Below, piece after piece: positions 1 through 8,217 of a stretch of DNA of 64,000 nt; the stretch's first letter is position 1, and the number at the start of each line of letters is the position of its first letter. The stretch spans positions 744,001-808,000 of the forward strand of contig CP159990.1 in assembly GCA_040702975.1 (NCBI GenBank), read 5' to 3'. The position numbers and the translations under genes are program-made. The notes beneath the pieces were generated by a model, which ran no database searches, was not told the origin of the DNA, and was given only the letters and a program-made list of their open reading frames with translations. This stretch comes from Roseburia hominis. GTDB taxonomy: Bacteria; Bacillota; Clostridia; Lachnospirales; Lachnospiraceae.

Positions 1-1338
1 ATAATGAATCTGCTCATTGATCTCTTTTATTTTTTCCTCAGTGGATTTTACCGCTTTTCTGGATTCCTTCCATTTTTCAGATATTTCCTCAAAGGACATC
101 TGCAGGCTTTCCCTGGTTTCATAATGATGCTCCTGTACATAAGCAATGGTTTTTGCCATTTGCTGCAGATTGGAGACTTTTACTTTCTGTGCATAGGCAC
201 GGCTCTGGCTGGCTTTTACATTATTTTGAAGGTCAACGACCAGACGTAAGTCCGACCTGATAAACAGAATGGCAGCCGGATCGGAGGAATAGTCATAATC
301 TGGGTTGTACTCAAAAAAGCTATGCTTGTTTTCTGCAGAATTGCCGGAAAGCTCCGGGGAAGGTTCTGTTTCCGGACGGTGATGTGTTTCTACCAGATTA
401 TGCTTATTTTGTTCAAACAGCGCCAGAAGATAATCCCTGCTGTATTGGGTTCCAAGCGCTCGGTCAGTAATGTTTTTATTACGTTCCGGGTGGAGATAGC
501 TGAAACGGCCCCTGCGGTCCGTAAGGGTGATATGGTATTTTCCCTGCAATCCATTTTTAAATTCTTCCAGATTTTTTGAATGGGAAGCGATGTCATTTAT
601 GGCATCCCGCAAAAATTGTTTCTGTGTCTGAAAGATTGTCCGGCGTGGTTTCATACCATCCGCCACAATCTGCTCGTTGCGTTTATTTAATTTCTCCTGC
701 CCTCTGCGGGTTGCCCAGTATTCTTTCTGGGTGATCTTATTTTTGGAAGGGGAGAGCAGGTCAACCTGATAGAGATTTTCCCTGTGACACATATCCATGA
801 CTGATTGCTGCAGGTGCCGGAGGTAACCGTCTGTCAGGTGGTGCTTATAACCGGCACGGCTGTCACAGGGACGCTCCATAAAGGGCTGCTGTTCCACGTC
901 CAGTTTCCGGAGGGAGTTTATAATGATGTGAACATGGATGTTTCCACTGCCATTGTGACCGTCCATATGGGTGCAGACGAGCGCCTGATGGCCGGGAAAA
1001 TTCTTTTTGGCATATTCCATTCCGAGAGCCTGCGCCTGTTCCCCAGTCAGGCCATGGTCGTCTTTGTCTTTTGGATCGAAGCTCAGAATATAGTGATGGG
1101 ATTTGATATCATCATAGTTCTGGTTCTTGTGATGCTGGGCATTCAGCTTTTCACATTCTTTATCAAAGAGCATGGGTTCACAGTTGATGCCGTCCATGTA
1201 ATATTCCTCCCTTAATACCATCCTTCCGTTTTCATCAAGGACAGGCTTCATGGTAAATTCATCATGCTGGAACAGCATATAATCCATGATCTGGCTGTAA
1301 TCAGCGTTTTTGCTTGCGATATGTTTCAACACTGCCAT
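1..1338 (-). CDS. Relaxase (MobA/VirD2, MobP type), 3' end beyond window
   Basis: Reading leftward from ATG at 1338 the frame is open to base 1, giving 446 residues of an unfinished protein. It starts MAVLKHIASKNADYSQIMDY, where Y14 or Y20 could be the nicking tyrosine. The HUH-type metal motif is visible as GNIHVHIIINS near residue 130, which is diagnostic of relaxases that nick oriT and lead the strand into a recipient cell. The later part is charged and helical. The start overlaps the end of mobC by 38 bases, so the two are probably translationally coupled. The gene marks the left end as backbone of a conjugative or mobilizable element. The 3' part is not visible. Confidence 0.9.
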   Translation of the reverse strand, partial: MAVLKHIASKNADYSQIMDYMLFQHDEFTMKPVLDENGRMVLREEYYMDGINCEPMLFDKECEKLNAQHHKNQNYDDIKSHHYILSFDPKDKDDHGLTGEQAQALGMEYAKKNFPGHQALVCTHMDGHNGSGNIHVHIIINSLRKLDVEQQPFMERPCDSRAGYKHHLTDGYLRHLQQSVMDMCHRENLYQVDLLSPSKNKITQKEYWATRRGQEKLNKRNEQIVADGMKPRRTIFQTQKQFLRDAINDIASHSKNLEEFKNGLQGKYHITLTDRRGRFSYLHPERNKNITDRALGTQYSRDYLLALFEQNKHNLVETHHRPETEPSPELSGNSAENKHSFFEYNPDYDYSSDPAAILFIRSDLRLVVDLQNNVKASQSRAYAQKVKVSNLQQMAKTIAYVQEHHYETRESLQMSFEEISEKWKESRKAVKSTEEKIKEINEQIHY

Positions 1339-1702
1339 GATAAACACCTGCCATTTCTGCAACCTCTTTCCGCATGTCAAATATCTGTGAGATACATTCG
1401 TGTATTTCGTCCTGCATTGCTTTGGAACGGATACCGCCCATGTGGAAATACCGTGCGATCTGGTTCAGATTGCTCCCGATTTTTCCAAACTCTGCGGCCA
1501 GCTTCTGAAGCTCCGGCACATCGGCAACCACTTCATAGGTGATGTTTACCTTTCCGTCCAGCAACAGTTTCCGGATATAGGCGGAAGCACTAAGGCCGGC
1601 TTCCTTTGCCATTCTGGTCACAAGGTCATACTCCACATCTGTCAGGCGGAAAGCGATCAGATGGGAGCGGGCCAGTTCTTTTTCCTTCTTTGGTCTTGCC
1701 AT
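1301..1702 (-). CDS. mobC: MobC-like relaxosome accessory protein
   Basis: 133 residues from MARPKKEKEL. I chose ATG 1702 because AGGAGA lies just ahead of it; the frame also extends upstream to 1888, but that stretch covers the probable oriT. The N-terminal half (about 15-55) looks like a ribbon-helix-helix domain ('IAFRLTDVEYDLV'). The C-terminal half carries the MobC signature region 'LAAEFGKIGSNLNQIARYFHMGG' in part (about 75-97). MobC proteins bind oriT and help the relaxase open the DNA. It sits directly upstream of and overlaps the relaxase gene, the standard mobilization module order. Confidence 0.9.
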   Translation of the reverse strand: MARPKKEKELARSHLIAFRLTDVEYDLVTRMAKEAGLSASAYIRKLLLDGKVNITYEVVADVPELQKLAAEFGKIGSNLNQIARYFHMGGIRSKAMQDEIHECISQIFDMRKEVAEMAGVYHGSVETYRKQKR

Positions 1703-1816
1703 AAGCTCTCCTTTTTCCATATGCGCCAGCATATCCGGCATACGCTGTATGACGCTGCGAACACGATTTTCGTGGAAGCCAAACAGCACAATTTTCATTG
1801 TGCGTCTACCGAGGGA

Positions 1817-1903
1817 ATGGGGAACCGGAATCCCCATCAAGATATGCCAGGTATGCGAAAATCCATGAAATGGGTTTTTGTATAACATAGGCGAATCTTG
1901 CCC
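1817..1903. other. Candidate oriT
   Basis: The region upstream of mobC holds a 7-bp inverted repeat, ATGGGGA (1817-1823) and TCCCCAT (1831-1837). About 55 bases further on is GAATCTTGCCCT (1893-1904), which resembles the IncP-type nic core (ATCCTG/C). Inverted repeat followed by nic core next to mobC/relaxase is the usual oriT arrangement. The nic assignment is by resemblance only. Confidence 0.5.
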
Positions 1904-1975
1904 TAGAAAAGAAAATCCCTCTCATATATCTCTATCGGGAAAAACACAAAAACAAGCCGCACACAAAAATGAATA

Positions 1976-2019
1976 TGACAGCTTGATTTTCAGCCGCCGG
2001 CGGAAAGGGTAAGTGAAAG
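1976..2019 (+). repeat. Leader repeat, copy 1
   Basis: This 44-base stretch begins TGACAGCTTG and ends GGGTAAGTGAAAG. A close copy lies at 2751-2794 in front of the next gene. Between the shared ends is a GC-rich palindromic patch (CCGCCGGCGG here). It stands just before the ribosome site of the sigma-like gene, so it is probably a shared leader or translation-control element. Confidence 0.6.
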
Positions 2020-2069
2020 AAATGGCGCTTATAGGGAGCAGAGAACCAGACAGGAGAGGAGAAAAAGGA

Positions 2070-2738
2070 ATGAGAAAACGGGCAGATTATCCATTGAATT
2101 TGTTGAGGGATATTCCGGTGGGGCAGATTTTATCGGACGATCAGTTGAAAGGGCTGGAATATGTTTTAGGGCAGCTGACAGAACGGGAGCAGATGGTTTT
2201 GGAATACCGCTATGTAAAAGGAATGAACTATTCGGAAATCGGTGCGGCATTTGAACTGACAGGCAGCCGGATACAGCAAATCATAAAACGGGCATTGCGG
2301 AAGCTGCGGCATCCGGCGAGGACGGCATATATCCGGGAAGGATTTGCCGCACATGAAGCCTCAATTTTGGAACATGTCCGTAGGACAATGGAGAAGAAAG
2401 AGGGAAGACTGCAGGTTGCCGGCGATAGAATCTTAGACCAGGATATTGAAATTTTGCAGCTACCCATAAGACCATATAACTGTTTAAAGCGGCATGGCAT
2501 TGGCACACGCCATGACCTGCTTCGGATGATGTTGAAAGAAGATTGGCATAAGGAGTGCAGGAACCTTGGGAGAAAGGGAGCGAAGGAGATCGTGGTCAGC
2601 CTGCTAAAATTGGGGATCGTAGATACGGAGTATCCGGGATGCCGCCCTTTTGTGACAGAACAGCATGAAGCAGAAAAACTTTGCCTTACGGAACAGGAGT
2701 GGGCATGGGTATTGGCGCATCTCAAAAAAACTTCCTGA
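2070..2738 (+). CDS. Sigma-region-4 / RNA polymerase alpha-CTD fusion regulator
   Basis: 222 residues from ATG 2070, preceded by AGGAGAGGAG; an in-frame start at 2013 is less likely. Residues about 28-85 match sigma region 4: 'LTEREQMVLEYRY' then the helix-turn-helix 'MNYSEIGAAFELTGSRIQQI'. Residues about 128-186 read like the alpha subunit C-terminal domain: 'LPIRPYNCLKRHGIGT' and 'CRNLGRKGAKEIVVSLLKLG'. No sigma region 2 is present, so it cannot be a full sigma factor. It more likely recruits polymerase or regulates element promoters. Such fusions occur in Firmicute mobile elements. It lies divergent to mobC and upstream of a small DUF gene that shares its leader. Confidence 0.8.
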   Translation: MRKRADYPLNLLRDIPVGQILSDDQLKGLEYVLGQLTEREQMVLEYRYVKGMNYSEIGAAFELTGSRIQQIIKRALRKLRHPARTAYIREGFAAHEASILEHVRRTMEKKEGRLQVAGDRILDQDIEILQLPIRPYNCLKRHGIGTRHDLLRMMLKEDWHKECRNLGRKGAKEIVVSLLKLGIVDTEYPGCRPFVTEQHEAEKLCLTEQEWAWVLAHLKKTS

Positions 2739-2750
2739 TATAAATTATTG

Positions 2751-2794
2751 TGACAGCTTGTTTTCCGGCCCTCGCAGGAAGGGGTAAGTGAAAG
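2751..2794 (+). repeat. Leader repeat, copy 2
   Basis: Second copy of the 44-base leader at 1976-2019: same TGACAGCTTG start and GGGTAAGTGAAAG end, with a diverged middle. It leads into AAAGGAG, the ribosome site of the next gene. Confidence 0.6.
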
Positions 2795-2805
2795 GAGCTG
2801 GTACG

Positions 2806-3081
2806 ATGGCAAAGAAGCAAACAGAGCAGGAAACGCTTGCGGAGAGATTAAAAAGAATGGCACAGACGGATATCCGGACTGTGGATAAGAATACCTTGGT
2901 GGAGAGAAGTACCGTGAAACTTGATCCGGCCATGAGCCGGGAAGAACGTATTTTGAGTTTTATCGAGCAGATCAAAAACCCATACTGCTATCTGGATGAT
3001 GGCGTGGTGGTAAGGGTTAGCTTTATGGATACGGACGTAACCTTAGAGGAGCGTCTGGAAGAATATGTGCGGAATCTGTAA
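2806..3081 (+). CDS. Small DUF6870-like protein of mobile elements
   Basis: 91 residues from ATG 2806, 8 bases after AAAGGAG (2791-2797); the frame also contains GTG at 2788. It is an acidic, soluble-looking protein with the segment 'FIEQIKNPYCYLDDGVVV', which I associate with the DUF6870 family found beside conjugative-element genes. No catalytic motif is visible. The downstream neighbourhood is interrupted by an IS30-type element starting within tens of bases of the stop codon. Function unknown. Confidence 0.65.
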   Translation: MAKKQTEQETLAERLKRMAQTDIRTVDKNTLVERSTVKLDPAMSREERILSFIEQIKNPYCYLDDGVVVRVSFMDTDVTLEERLEEYVRNL

Positions 3082-3094
3082 AAAGAATATTTTT

Positions 3095-4603
3095 TATGAA
3101 GATTTAAAAGCAGAATTACCTAACAGCAGATTTTTTGTTTGGGTTTATGGGTTACTTAATCAGCTCAGGCGTCAGGACGATCTTTTCTGGATTGACAGGC
3201 TTGAGCTGAAGTGCTGCCAAGATATCCATACCGAAGTTTTCCTTTACCGCCTGATATGGAGTAAGGCCGAGCAGGCTCTGGCGCGGAACCGAATCGATGT
3301 TATTTACAATCAGGTTCAGGTCCCATTGCGTCAGATATTCGAAGCTGGTACCCTTCGGAAGAATCTCACGTAGTTTTGTGTGAACATTTTCAACGCCACC
3401 TTTCTGACCGCTGCGCATGGGATCGCAATAATAAATATTAGTACGCTGGCTGCCATCCATGCCGGTTTCCAGGGCCAGTGGATCACCGAATTCACCGCCC
3501 CGGTCTGTCAGGACCGTTTCAAACAGGATGCGGAATGTTTCCGTGCCGAGCCGTGCTTCCAGACGGTCAAAAACAGCACGGACAGCGCCTTTGGTGCATC
3601 GGTTCAAGAGATAGGCAAGGAACAGTTTCTCGTCCCGGAAGTAGAATGTCAGGATACATTTTTTAGAATCCCGCGAAGACTTAACGGTATCCATTTCAAC
3701 TACGTGCGTGGGAGGGAGTTGGAGGAAATCACTGTAGAGGCGGCCGGAAAACACCTGCCGGTCTGTAATCTGAGTTTTGTGGCACTTGCGTGCCTTGAAC
3801 TTCACTTTCCGTTTCAGGTCGATGTTGCGTCCGGTAAGCAGTCCGAGTTCTATGTATTGGTAAATGGAGCGTACGGAAAGCCCCAGTTCCGGATGTTCCA
3901 CAACGATCTGATAGGGAGAATGGCCCTGCCAGATCAGAGGGGTAACGACCTCATCAATGTGGTGGAGTTCCTTTTTTGAAAGGTTAATACCAGACCTGGA
4001 ATCCCGAAGCATTTCGCGGTATTTGCGGTCTGCAAAGAGAGCATCGTAATGGTATTTATGAGGAACGGTACAACGGACATGGGTCTTATCGCAACCATTG
4101 CAGACATAGGGAGCCCGGTCAAGTCTGTTACAGCGTTCCTTCACAAAATCCTTACAGTGCTGGTTGCAGGAGGGGCAGGAAGAACATTTCGTATCGCAGA
4201 GAATGATTTTTCTGCAGACATTCTTTTTTTGGCAATGGAAACGGTGGACGCAGAAATTTTTAGCATTCAGGAAGAGTCCTTTGCCTGGATAGAAATCGGA
4301 TAGACGGTGAGAACGCACCTCTTTGGATATGGTACTGGGATCTTTGCAGAGGTAACAAGCAATCTCCTTAAAAGAAGCCCCTGCATTCAACTGGCGTTCA
4401 ATATAAAGTCTGTCTGCGGTAGTAAGATGTTTATGGTTTCCTGGGATATGTTTACTCATGATGTCTCCTTCTACTGCTGTCAGGAATAAAACCATCATAA
4501 TACGTATGCAGGACTAAATTCAACCTATGCAAAAGTAACTTCTATCAAAGAAAAAGTAGGTGGAATTTACTTTTGCAATTTAGGAAACGAAGATGTTTTG
4601 AAT
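3095..4603 (-). mobile_element. IS30-family insertion sequence (approximate ends)
   Basis: The transposase gene at 3152-4459 defines the element. Its ends are approximate. Imperfectly complementary stretches lie near 3103-3122 (AAAAGCAGAATTACC) and near 4563-4588 (GGTGGAATTTACTTTTGCAA). I could not define a clean target duplication. Confidence 0.6.
3152..4459 (-). CDS. IS30-family transposase
   Basis: 435 residues from ATG 4459, chosen over the frame's earlier start at 4498 because GAAGGAGACATC precedes it. The N-terminus has the IS30 helix-turn-helix 'HLTTADRLYIERQLNAGASF' with 'KEIACYLCKDPSTISKEV', then a cysteine-rich stretch (about 70-120) typical of the clostridial members. The catalytic core follows: 'VVEMDTVKSS' (first D), 'LTDRGGEFGDP' (second D) and 'SGQKGGVENVHTKLREILPKG' (E). 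Length is normal and the frame intact, so it is probably active. It sits between backbone genes and the tetR-ilvBN cargo, opposite in orientation to both. Confidence 0.92.
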   Translation of the reverse strand: MSKHIPGNHKHLTTADRLYIERQLNAGASFKEIACYLCKDPSTISKEVRSHRLSDFYPGKGLFLNAKNFCVHRFHCQKKNVCRKIILCDTKCSSCPSCNQHCKDFVKERCNRLDRAPYVCNGCDKTHVRCTVPHKYHYDALFADRKYREMLRDSRSGINLSKKELHHIDEVVTPLIWQGHSPYQIVVEHPELGLSVRSIYQYIELGLLTGRNIDLKRKVKFKARKCHKTQITDRQVFSGRLYSDFLQLPPTHVVEMDTVKSSRDSKKCILTFYFRDEKLFLAYLLNRCTKGAVRAVFDRLEARLGTETFRILFETVLTDRGGEFGDPLALETGMDGSQRTNIYYCDPMRSGQKGGVENVHTKLREILPKGTSFEYLTQWDLNLIVNNIDSVPRQSLLGLTPYQAVKENFGMDILAALQLKPVNPEKIVLTPELIK

Positions 4604-4610
4604 TATCGTC

Positions 4611-4662
4611 TTGACTTTCCTGGTGCTATCGACTAAAATGAATGAAAGTGTTCACTTGCATT
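4611..4662 (+). promoter_or_regulatory. tetR promoter with palindromic operator
   Basis: TTGACT (4611-4616), a 17-base spacer and TAAAAT (4634-4639) make a good sigma-A promoter. Directly after it lies the interrupted palindrome AATGAAAGTGTTCACTTGCATT without its last two bases counted (4641-4660; full span to 4662). Its position over the transcript start suggests autorepression by the TetR protein. Confidence 0.6.
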
Positions 4663-4679
4663 GAAAGGGAGTGGTTAAG

Positions 4680-5261
4680 GTGGATGAAACCAGCCAGAAG
4701 ATCATAGACGCAACCATGTCACTGATCAGGGATAAAGGATATGTCGCAACAACGACAAAGGATATTGCAAAGACTGCAGGTGTGAATGAATGTACCTTGT
4801 TTCGTAAATTCAAAAACAAAAAGGATATTGTTTTAAGCGGAGTGGAACAGGAAAAATGGAGAGCTAATCTTACACCGGAAATATTCACAGATGTCAAATG
4901 GGAACTGCAGCCTGATCTGGAAATGTTCATGGAAAAGTATATGGAGAAAATCACACCGGAGTTCGTAAATCTGTCGATTGGACTCAGGGCACCTCAGATC
5001 TATGAAGAAACTGCACCGATGGTGATGAAAGTCCCCCAGGCGTTTCTTTCTTCACTGATACAGTATTTTGAAGAAATGGAACAAAGAGGCAAATTGCCAC
5101 ATCTGGATTTTGAGTGTCTGGCACTGACGATTTTTTCAAGTACCTTCGGATATACATTTTTAAGTGCTTCATTTGACAAAAAACTGTCTGGTGTCAGGAA
5201 AGAGCAGTATATCAAACAGTCGGTCGCAACCTTTATTCAGGGAATACCTGAACGGAAATAG
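4680..5261 (+). CDS. TetR/AcrR-family transcriptional regulator
   Basis: 193 residues if translation starts at GTG 4680, 8 bases after AAGGGAG; GTG 4671 is the in-frame alternative. Residues 1-50 form the TetR helix-turn-helix: 'IIDATMSLIRDKGYVATTTK' and 'DIAKTAGVNECTLFRKFKNK'. The C-terminal ligand domain is not specific enough to name an effector. The gene has its own promoter and a palindrome in its leader. It is followed by a second palindrome and then ilvB in the same direction. A role in controlling itself or ilvBN is an inference from position. Confidence 0.85.
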   Translation: MDETSQKIIDATMSLIRDKGYVATTTKDIAKTAGVNECTLFRKFKNKKDIVLSGVEQEKWRANLTPEIFTDVKWELQPDLEMFMEKYMEKITPEFVNLSIGLRAPQIYEETAPMVMKVPQAFLSSLIQYFEEMEQRGKLPHLDFECLALTIFSSTFGYTFLSASFDKKLSGVRKEQYIKQSVATFIQGIPERK

Positions 5262-5263
5262 TG

Positions 5264-5293
5264 TTACGGTACTGTCATGTGATAGTACCGTAA
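5264..5293. promoter_or_regulatory. 30-bp palindrome between tetR and ilvB (operator-like)
   Basis: Arms TTACGGTACT (5264-5273) and AGTACCGTAA (5284-5293) are perfect 10-bp complements and the centre is also nearly symmetric. On neither strand is the stem followed by a T run, so a terminator is unlikely. The place, 50 bases ahead of the ilvB ribosome site, fits a regulator-binding site. Confidence 0.5.
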
Positions 5294-5346
5294 AAAAATA
5301 TCTGTAATGCAAGCGAGTACACGCAATCATAAAGGAGGAGTATGCG

Positions 5347-7083
5347 ATGCAGATTACTGGAGCAGAATTATTTGTAAAAGCATTATTAGCGGAACAGGTG
5401 GATACGCTTTTTGCCTATCCGGGAGGGCAGGCCATTGATTTGTTTAATGCTCTTTATGGTGTAGAAGGGCTGGATGTGATTCTTCCCCGTCATGAACAGG
5501 GGCTGGTTCATGCTGCAGATGGATATGCACGTTCCACAGGAAAAGTCGGAGTGTGCCTTGTGACAAGCGGACCCGGAGCAACGAATCTGGTTACGGGAAT
5601 TGCAACTGCCAATTATGACAGTGTTCCCCTGGTCTGCTTTACGGGGCAGGTTCCGACACATCTGATTGGAAATGATGCATTTCAGGAAGTTGATATTGTT
5701 GGGATTACAAGGAGCATCAGCAAGTATGCGGTTACCGTCCGCAGGCGGGAAGATTTAGCCATTACGATAAAGAAAGCATTTTATATCGCAAGGTCTGGGA
5801 AACCGGGCGTTGTAGTGGTGGATCTTCCAAAGGATATTCAGCAGGCGTTAGGAAGTGACGGATATCCACAGAGTATCGAGATCCGCAGTTATAAGCCAAA
5901 TACATCGGTTCATATGGGGCAGATCAAAAAGTCGCTGGATTGTCTGAAAAGGGCAAAGCATCCGGTTTTCCTGCTGGGCGGAGGTGTGAATATTTCCCGT
6001 GCAAATGAGGTTATGACTGCTTTGGCTGAGAAAACAGGGATTCCGGTGGTTACAACGATTATGGGGAAAGGGGCAATCCCTACCAGTCATCCTCTGTATG
6101 TTGGGAACCTTGGTATTCATGGGAGCTATGCTGCGAATACGGCAATCAGTGAATGTGATGTGCTGTTTTCCATCGGTGTCCGTTTCAATGACCGCATTAC
6201 TGGTAAAGTCAGTGAATTTGCCAAAAAAGCAGCTATCATCCATGTGGATATTGATCCGGCATCTATTTCAAGAAATATAGAAGTAGATATTCCGATTGTG
6301 GCAGATGCCAAAAATGTAATTACCGCATTGCTTGAAAAAGCGCCGGAATTTGATTTTCACGAATGGAGAATGCAGATTGATGAGTGGAAGAAACAGAAAC
6401 CGCTTGGGATGAAGCAGACGGGTGAGTCAGGAGTCACACCGTTTGCAGTCATACAGAAAATCAATGAAATATTTTCTGATGCAGTTATTACAACAGATGT
6501 CGGCCAGAATCAGTTGTGGACCACACAATTTCTTGAACTGACAGATCAGAAACAGATGCTGACCTCTGGCGGTCTTGGAACCATGGGATATGGCTTTCCG
6601 GCAGCGATTGGAGCCAAGCTGGGAAATCCGGATAAAGATGTTATTACAATTTGCGGTGATGGCGGTATCCAGATGAATATTCAGGAAATGGCTACAGCGG
6701 TTGTATATGAACTCCCGGTCATCATTTGTATCTTGAATAATGGATATTTGGGGAATGTTAGGCAGTGGCAGGAAATGTTCTTCGATAAGCGCTATTCCAG
6801 CACATGTCTGCGTTACCGTAAAAGCTGTGCTGCGGCCTGCAATACACCCTCTGCCTGCTGCCCGGAATATACACCGGATTTTATCAGGCTGGCAGAAAGT
6901 TACGGGGCAAAGGCGATCCGGGTTCAGAGGTATGAGGAAATCGAAAGTACATTATCAGAAGCTAAAAATACAGAGAAAATTCCTACGGTGATTGAATTTA
7001 TCATAGAACGGGAAGAAAATGTTCTTCCGATTGTTCCGCCGGGAAAACCCTTAAGTGATATGATTATGGGAGGTGACGAGTGA
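5347..7083 (+). CDS. ilvB: Acetolactate synthase, large (catalytic) subunit
   Basis: 578 residues; ATG 5347 follows AAAGGAGG. It condenses two pyruvates, or pyruvate and 2-oxobutyrate, in branched-chain amino acid synthesis, using thiamine diphosphate, Mg and FAD. The N-terminal domain has 'LPRHEQGLVHAADGYAR', whose glutamate activates the cofactor. The centre has FAD-region motifs ('GVRFNDRITGK'). The C-terminal domain has the cofactor motif 'GDGGIQMNIQEMA...NNGYLGNV' (about 438-468). Around residues 484-508 is a five-cysteine stretch (STCLRYRKSC, AAAC, SACC) absent from the E. coli enzymes as I know them. The gene overlaps ilvN by one base. The pair being flanked by mobile-element genes suggests carried metabolic cargo rather than the housekeeping copy. 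Confidence 0.93.
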   Translation: MQITGAELFVKALLAEQVDTLFAYPGGQAIDLFNALYGVEGLDVILPRHEQGLVHAADGYARSTGKVGVCLVTSGPGATNLVTGIATANYDSVPLVCFTGQVPTHLIGNDAFQEVDIVGITRSISKYAVTVRRREDLAITIKKAFYIARSGKPGVVVVDLPKDIQQALGSDGYPQSIEIRSYKPNTSVHMGQIKKSLDCLKRAKHPVFLLGGGVNISRANEVMTALAEKTGIPVVTTIMGKGAIPTSHPLYVGNLGIHGSYAANTAISECDVLFSIGVRFNDRITGKVSEFAKKAAIIHVDIDPASISRNIEVDIPIVADAKNVITALLEKAPEFDFHEWRMQIDEWKKQKPLGMKQTGESGVTPFAVIQKINEIFSDAVITTDVGQNQLWTTQFLELTDQKQMLTSGGLGTMGYGFPAAIGAKLGNPDKDVITICGDGGIQMNIQEMATAVVYELPVIICILNNGYLGNVRQWQEMFFDKRYSSTCLRYRKSCAAACNTPSACCPEYTPDFIRLAESYGAKAIRVQRYEEIESTLSEAKNTEKIPTVIEFIIEREENVLPIVPPGKPLSDMIMGGDE

Positions 7084-7583
7084 TGAAGAAAAGATGGATC
7101 AGCCTTTTTGTTGAAAATGATATCGGAGTGCTGGCACGTATTTCCGGATTGTTTTCCGGAAAGTCCTACAACCTGAACAGCCTGACAGTCGGCACAACAG
7201 AAGATACCACGATTTCAAGAATGACAATCAGCCTTACCAGCGACGATAAGACATTTGAACAGATAAAGAAGCAGCTTAACCGGAGTGTGGAGGTCATTAA
7301 GGTCGTTGATTTTACGGACACAGCAATTCACATGAAGGAATTAATGTTTGTTAAAATTCACGGATGTTCGGAGCATGATATGATGAAGCTGTCTTACATG
7401 AAAGAGATTTTTCAGGCGAAGATGATTGATTATGCCCCATCAATGGCTCTGATCGAAAGTGTTCAGACAGAGGCAGGGAATAATGATTTAATTAAACTGT
7501 TGGAAAGCGATTTCTCTGGCAGGATTGAAGTTGTACGGGGCGGCAGTGTTGCGATTGAAGCGATCAGTTTTTCAGAGCGATAA
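7083..7583 (+). CDS. ilvN: Acetolactate synthase, small (regulatory) subunit
   Basis: 166 residues from ATG 7083, which overlaps the ilvB stop as TGATG; GGAGGTGACG inside ilvB is the ribosome site. The N-terminal ACT domain is clear: 'ISLFVENDIGVLARISGLFSGKSYNLNSL' spans about residues 5-33. This domain binds valine and transmits feedback inhibition in the family. The C-terminal half (about 75-166) matches the small-subunit activation domain. Length is normal for IlvN/IlvH. The gene ends 12 bases before the first orphan winged-helix gene, probably in one transcript. Confidence 0.92.
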   Translation: MKKRWISLFVENDIGVLARISGLFSGKSYNLNSLTVGTTEDTTISRMTISLTSDDKTFEQIKKQLNRSVEVIKVVDFTDTAIHMKELMFVKIHGCSEHDMMKLSYMKEIFQAKMIDYAPSMALIESVQTEAGNNDLIKLLESDFSGRIEVVRGGSVAIEAISFSER

Positions 7584-7595
7584 CAGGCGGTCAAG

Positions 7596-7985
7596 ATGAT
7601 AGAAATTGTGTTGAGAAAGATTGGAGAATCAGGGGATGTTTCAGAAATTATTCTTGCTTTACTGCCGACAGTGGGAACAATAGTCACTGATCATTCCACG
7701 GATGTCATTGCTTTTCTAGGGTTGGTTATCCGTATGAAAGAGCAGATGGTTTATCGGGATTGCCAATTAGTATCCATGACGCATTATGAATTTTTTACGT
7801 TATCTTATCTGGCACTGCATCCGGGATGGGTATTCAGTAAAGAGCAGATATACGAAGCAGTGTGGCGAGAAACTGGTGATAAGTGTGGTACGGCGGTTGT
7901 GAACGTGATAAGCCAAATCAGACGGAAGATTGGTGAGAGGTACATAAAAACGGTTATCGGTAGCGGATATAAATTTGAAGCATAG
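7596..7985 (+). CDS. Orphan OmpR-type winged-helix protein (wHTH copy 1)
   Basis: 129 residues from ATG 7596. Residues about 55-129 are a complete OmpR/PhoB C-terminal DNA-binding domain: 'MTHYEFFTLSYLALHPGWVF' then 'SKEQIYEAVW', recognition-helix region 'AVVNVISQIRRKIG', and wing 'IKTVIGSGYKFEA'. There is no receiver domain; the first 50 residues are short and unrelated to a phosphorylation site. The same protein recurs, intact or broken, six more times in the window, always on this strand and usually at the end of a cargo operon with a hairpin behind it. It follows ilvN closely. Function beyond DNA binding is unknown. Confidence 0.85.
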   Translation: MIEIVLRKIGESGDVSEIILALLPTVGTIVTDHSTDVIAFLGLVIRMKEQMVYRDCQLVSMTHYEFFTLSYLALHPGWVFSKEQIYEAVWRETGDKCGTAVVNVISQIRRKIGERYIKTVIGSGYKFEA

Positions 7986-7987
7986 GT

Positions 7988-8037
7988 AAAAATCCGGCAG
8001 CAGGCATCTGTGGAATGGATGTGGCTGTCGGATTTTT
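7988..8037 (+). terminator. Terminator after wHTH copy 1
   Basis: AAAAATCCGGCAGC (7988-8001) pairs with GCTGTCGGATTTTT (8024-8037) with one G-U pair, and the 3' arm ends in T's. The loop holds GGCATC, a sequence shared with the hairpins behind other wHTH copies. Confidence 0.8.
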
Positions 8038-8217
8038 ATCATGCTGCTGTACTCACATTTTACAAATGCGGACAGCCGTGGATTTTCCACATGACGAGTT
8101 TAACAAACTTATCAATATAGACCGACAAAGTTATCTTTCATGACAACGAATAATAAGAAATCTATGGTAACATCCTACCCGTAGTGGTAAATTGTTCTAC
8201 AGGAAAGGGTGCGAAAC

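Noticed and set aside
1703..1888. Upstream extension of the mobC reading frame
   Set aside because: The good ribosome site is at the inner ATG 1702 and the extension covers the inverted repeat of the probable oriT.
4520..4590. Stem-loop GCAAAAGTAACTTC / GAATTTACTTTTGC as a regulatory RNA
   Set aside because: It lies at the IS30 end and is better read as part of the element's terminal repeats.
5264..5293. Rho-independent terminator after tetR
   Set aside because: The perfect stem is not followed by T's on either strand.
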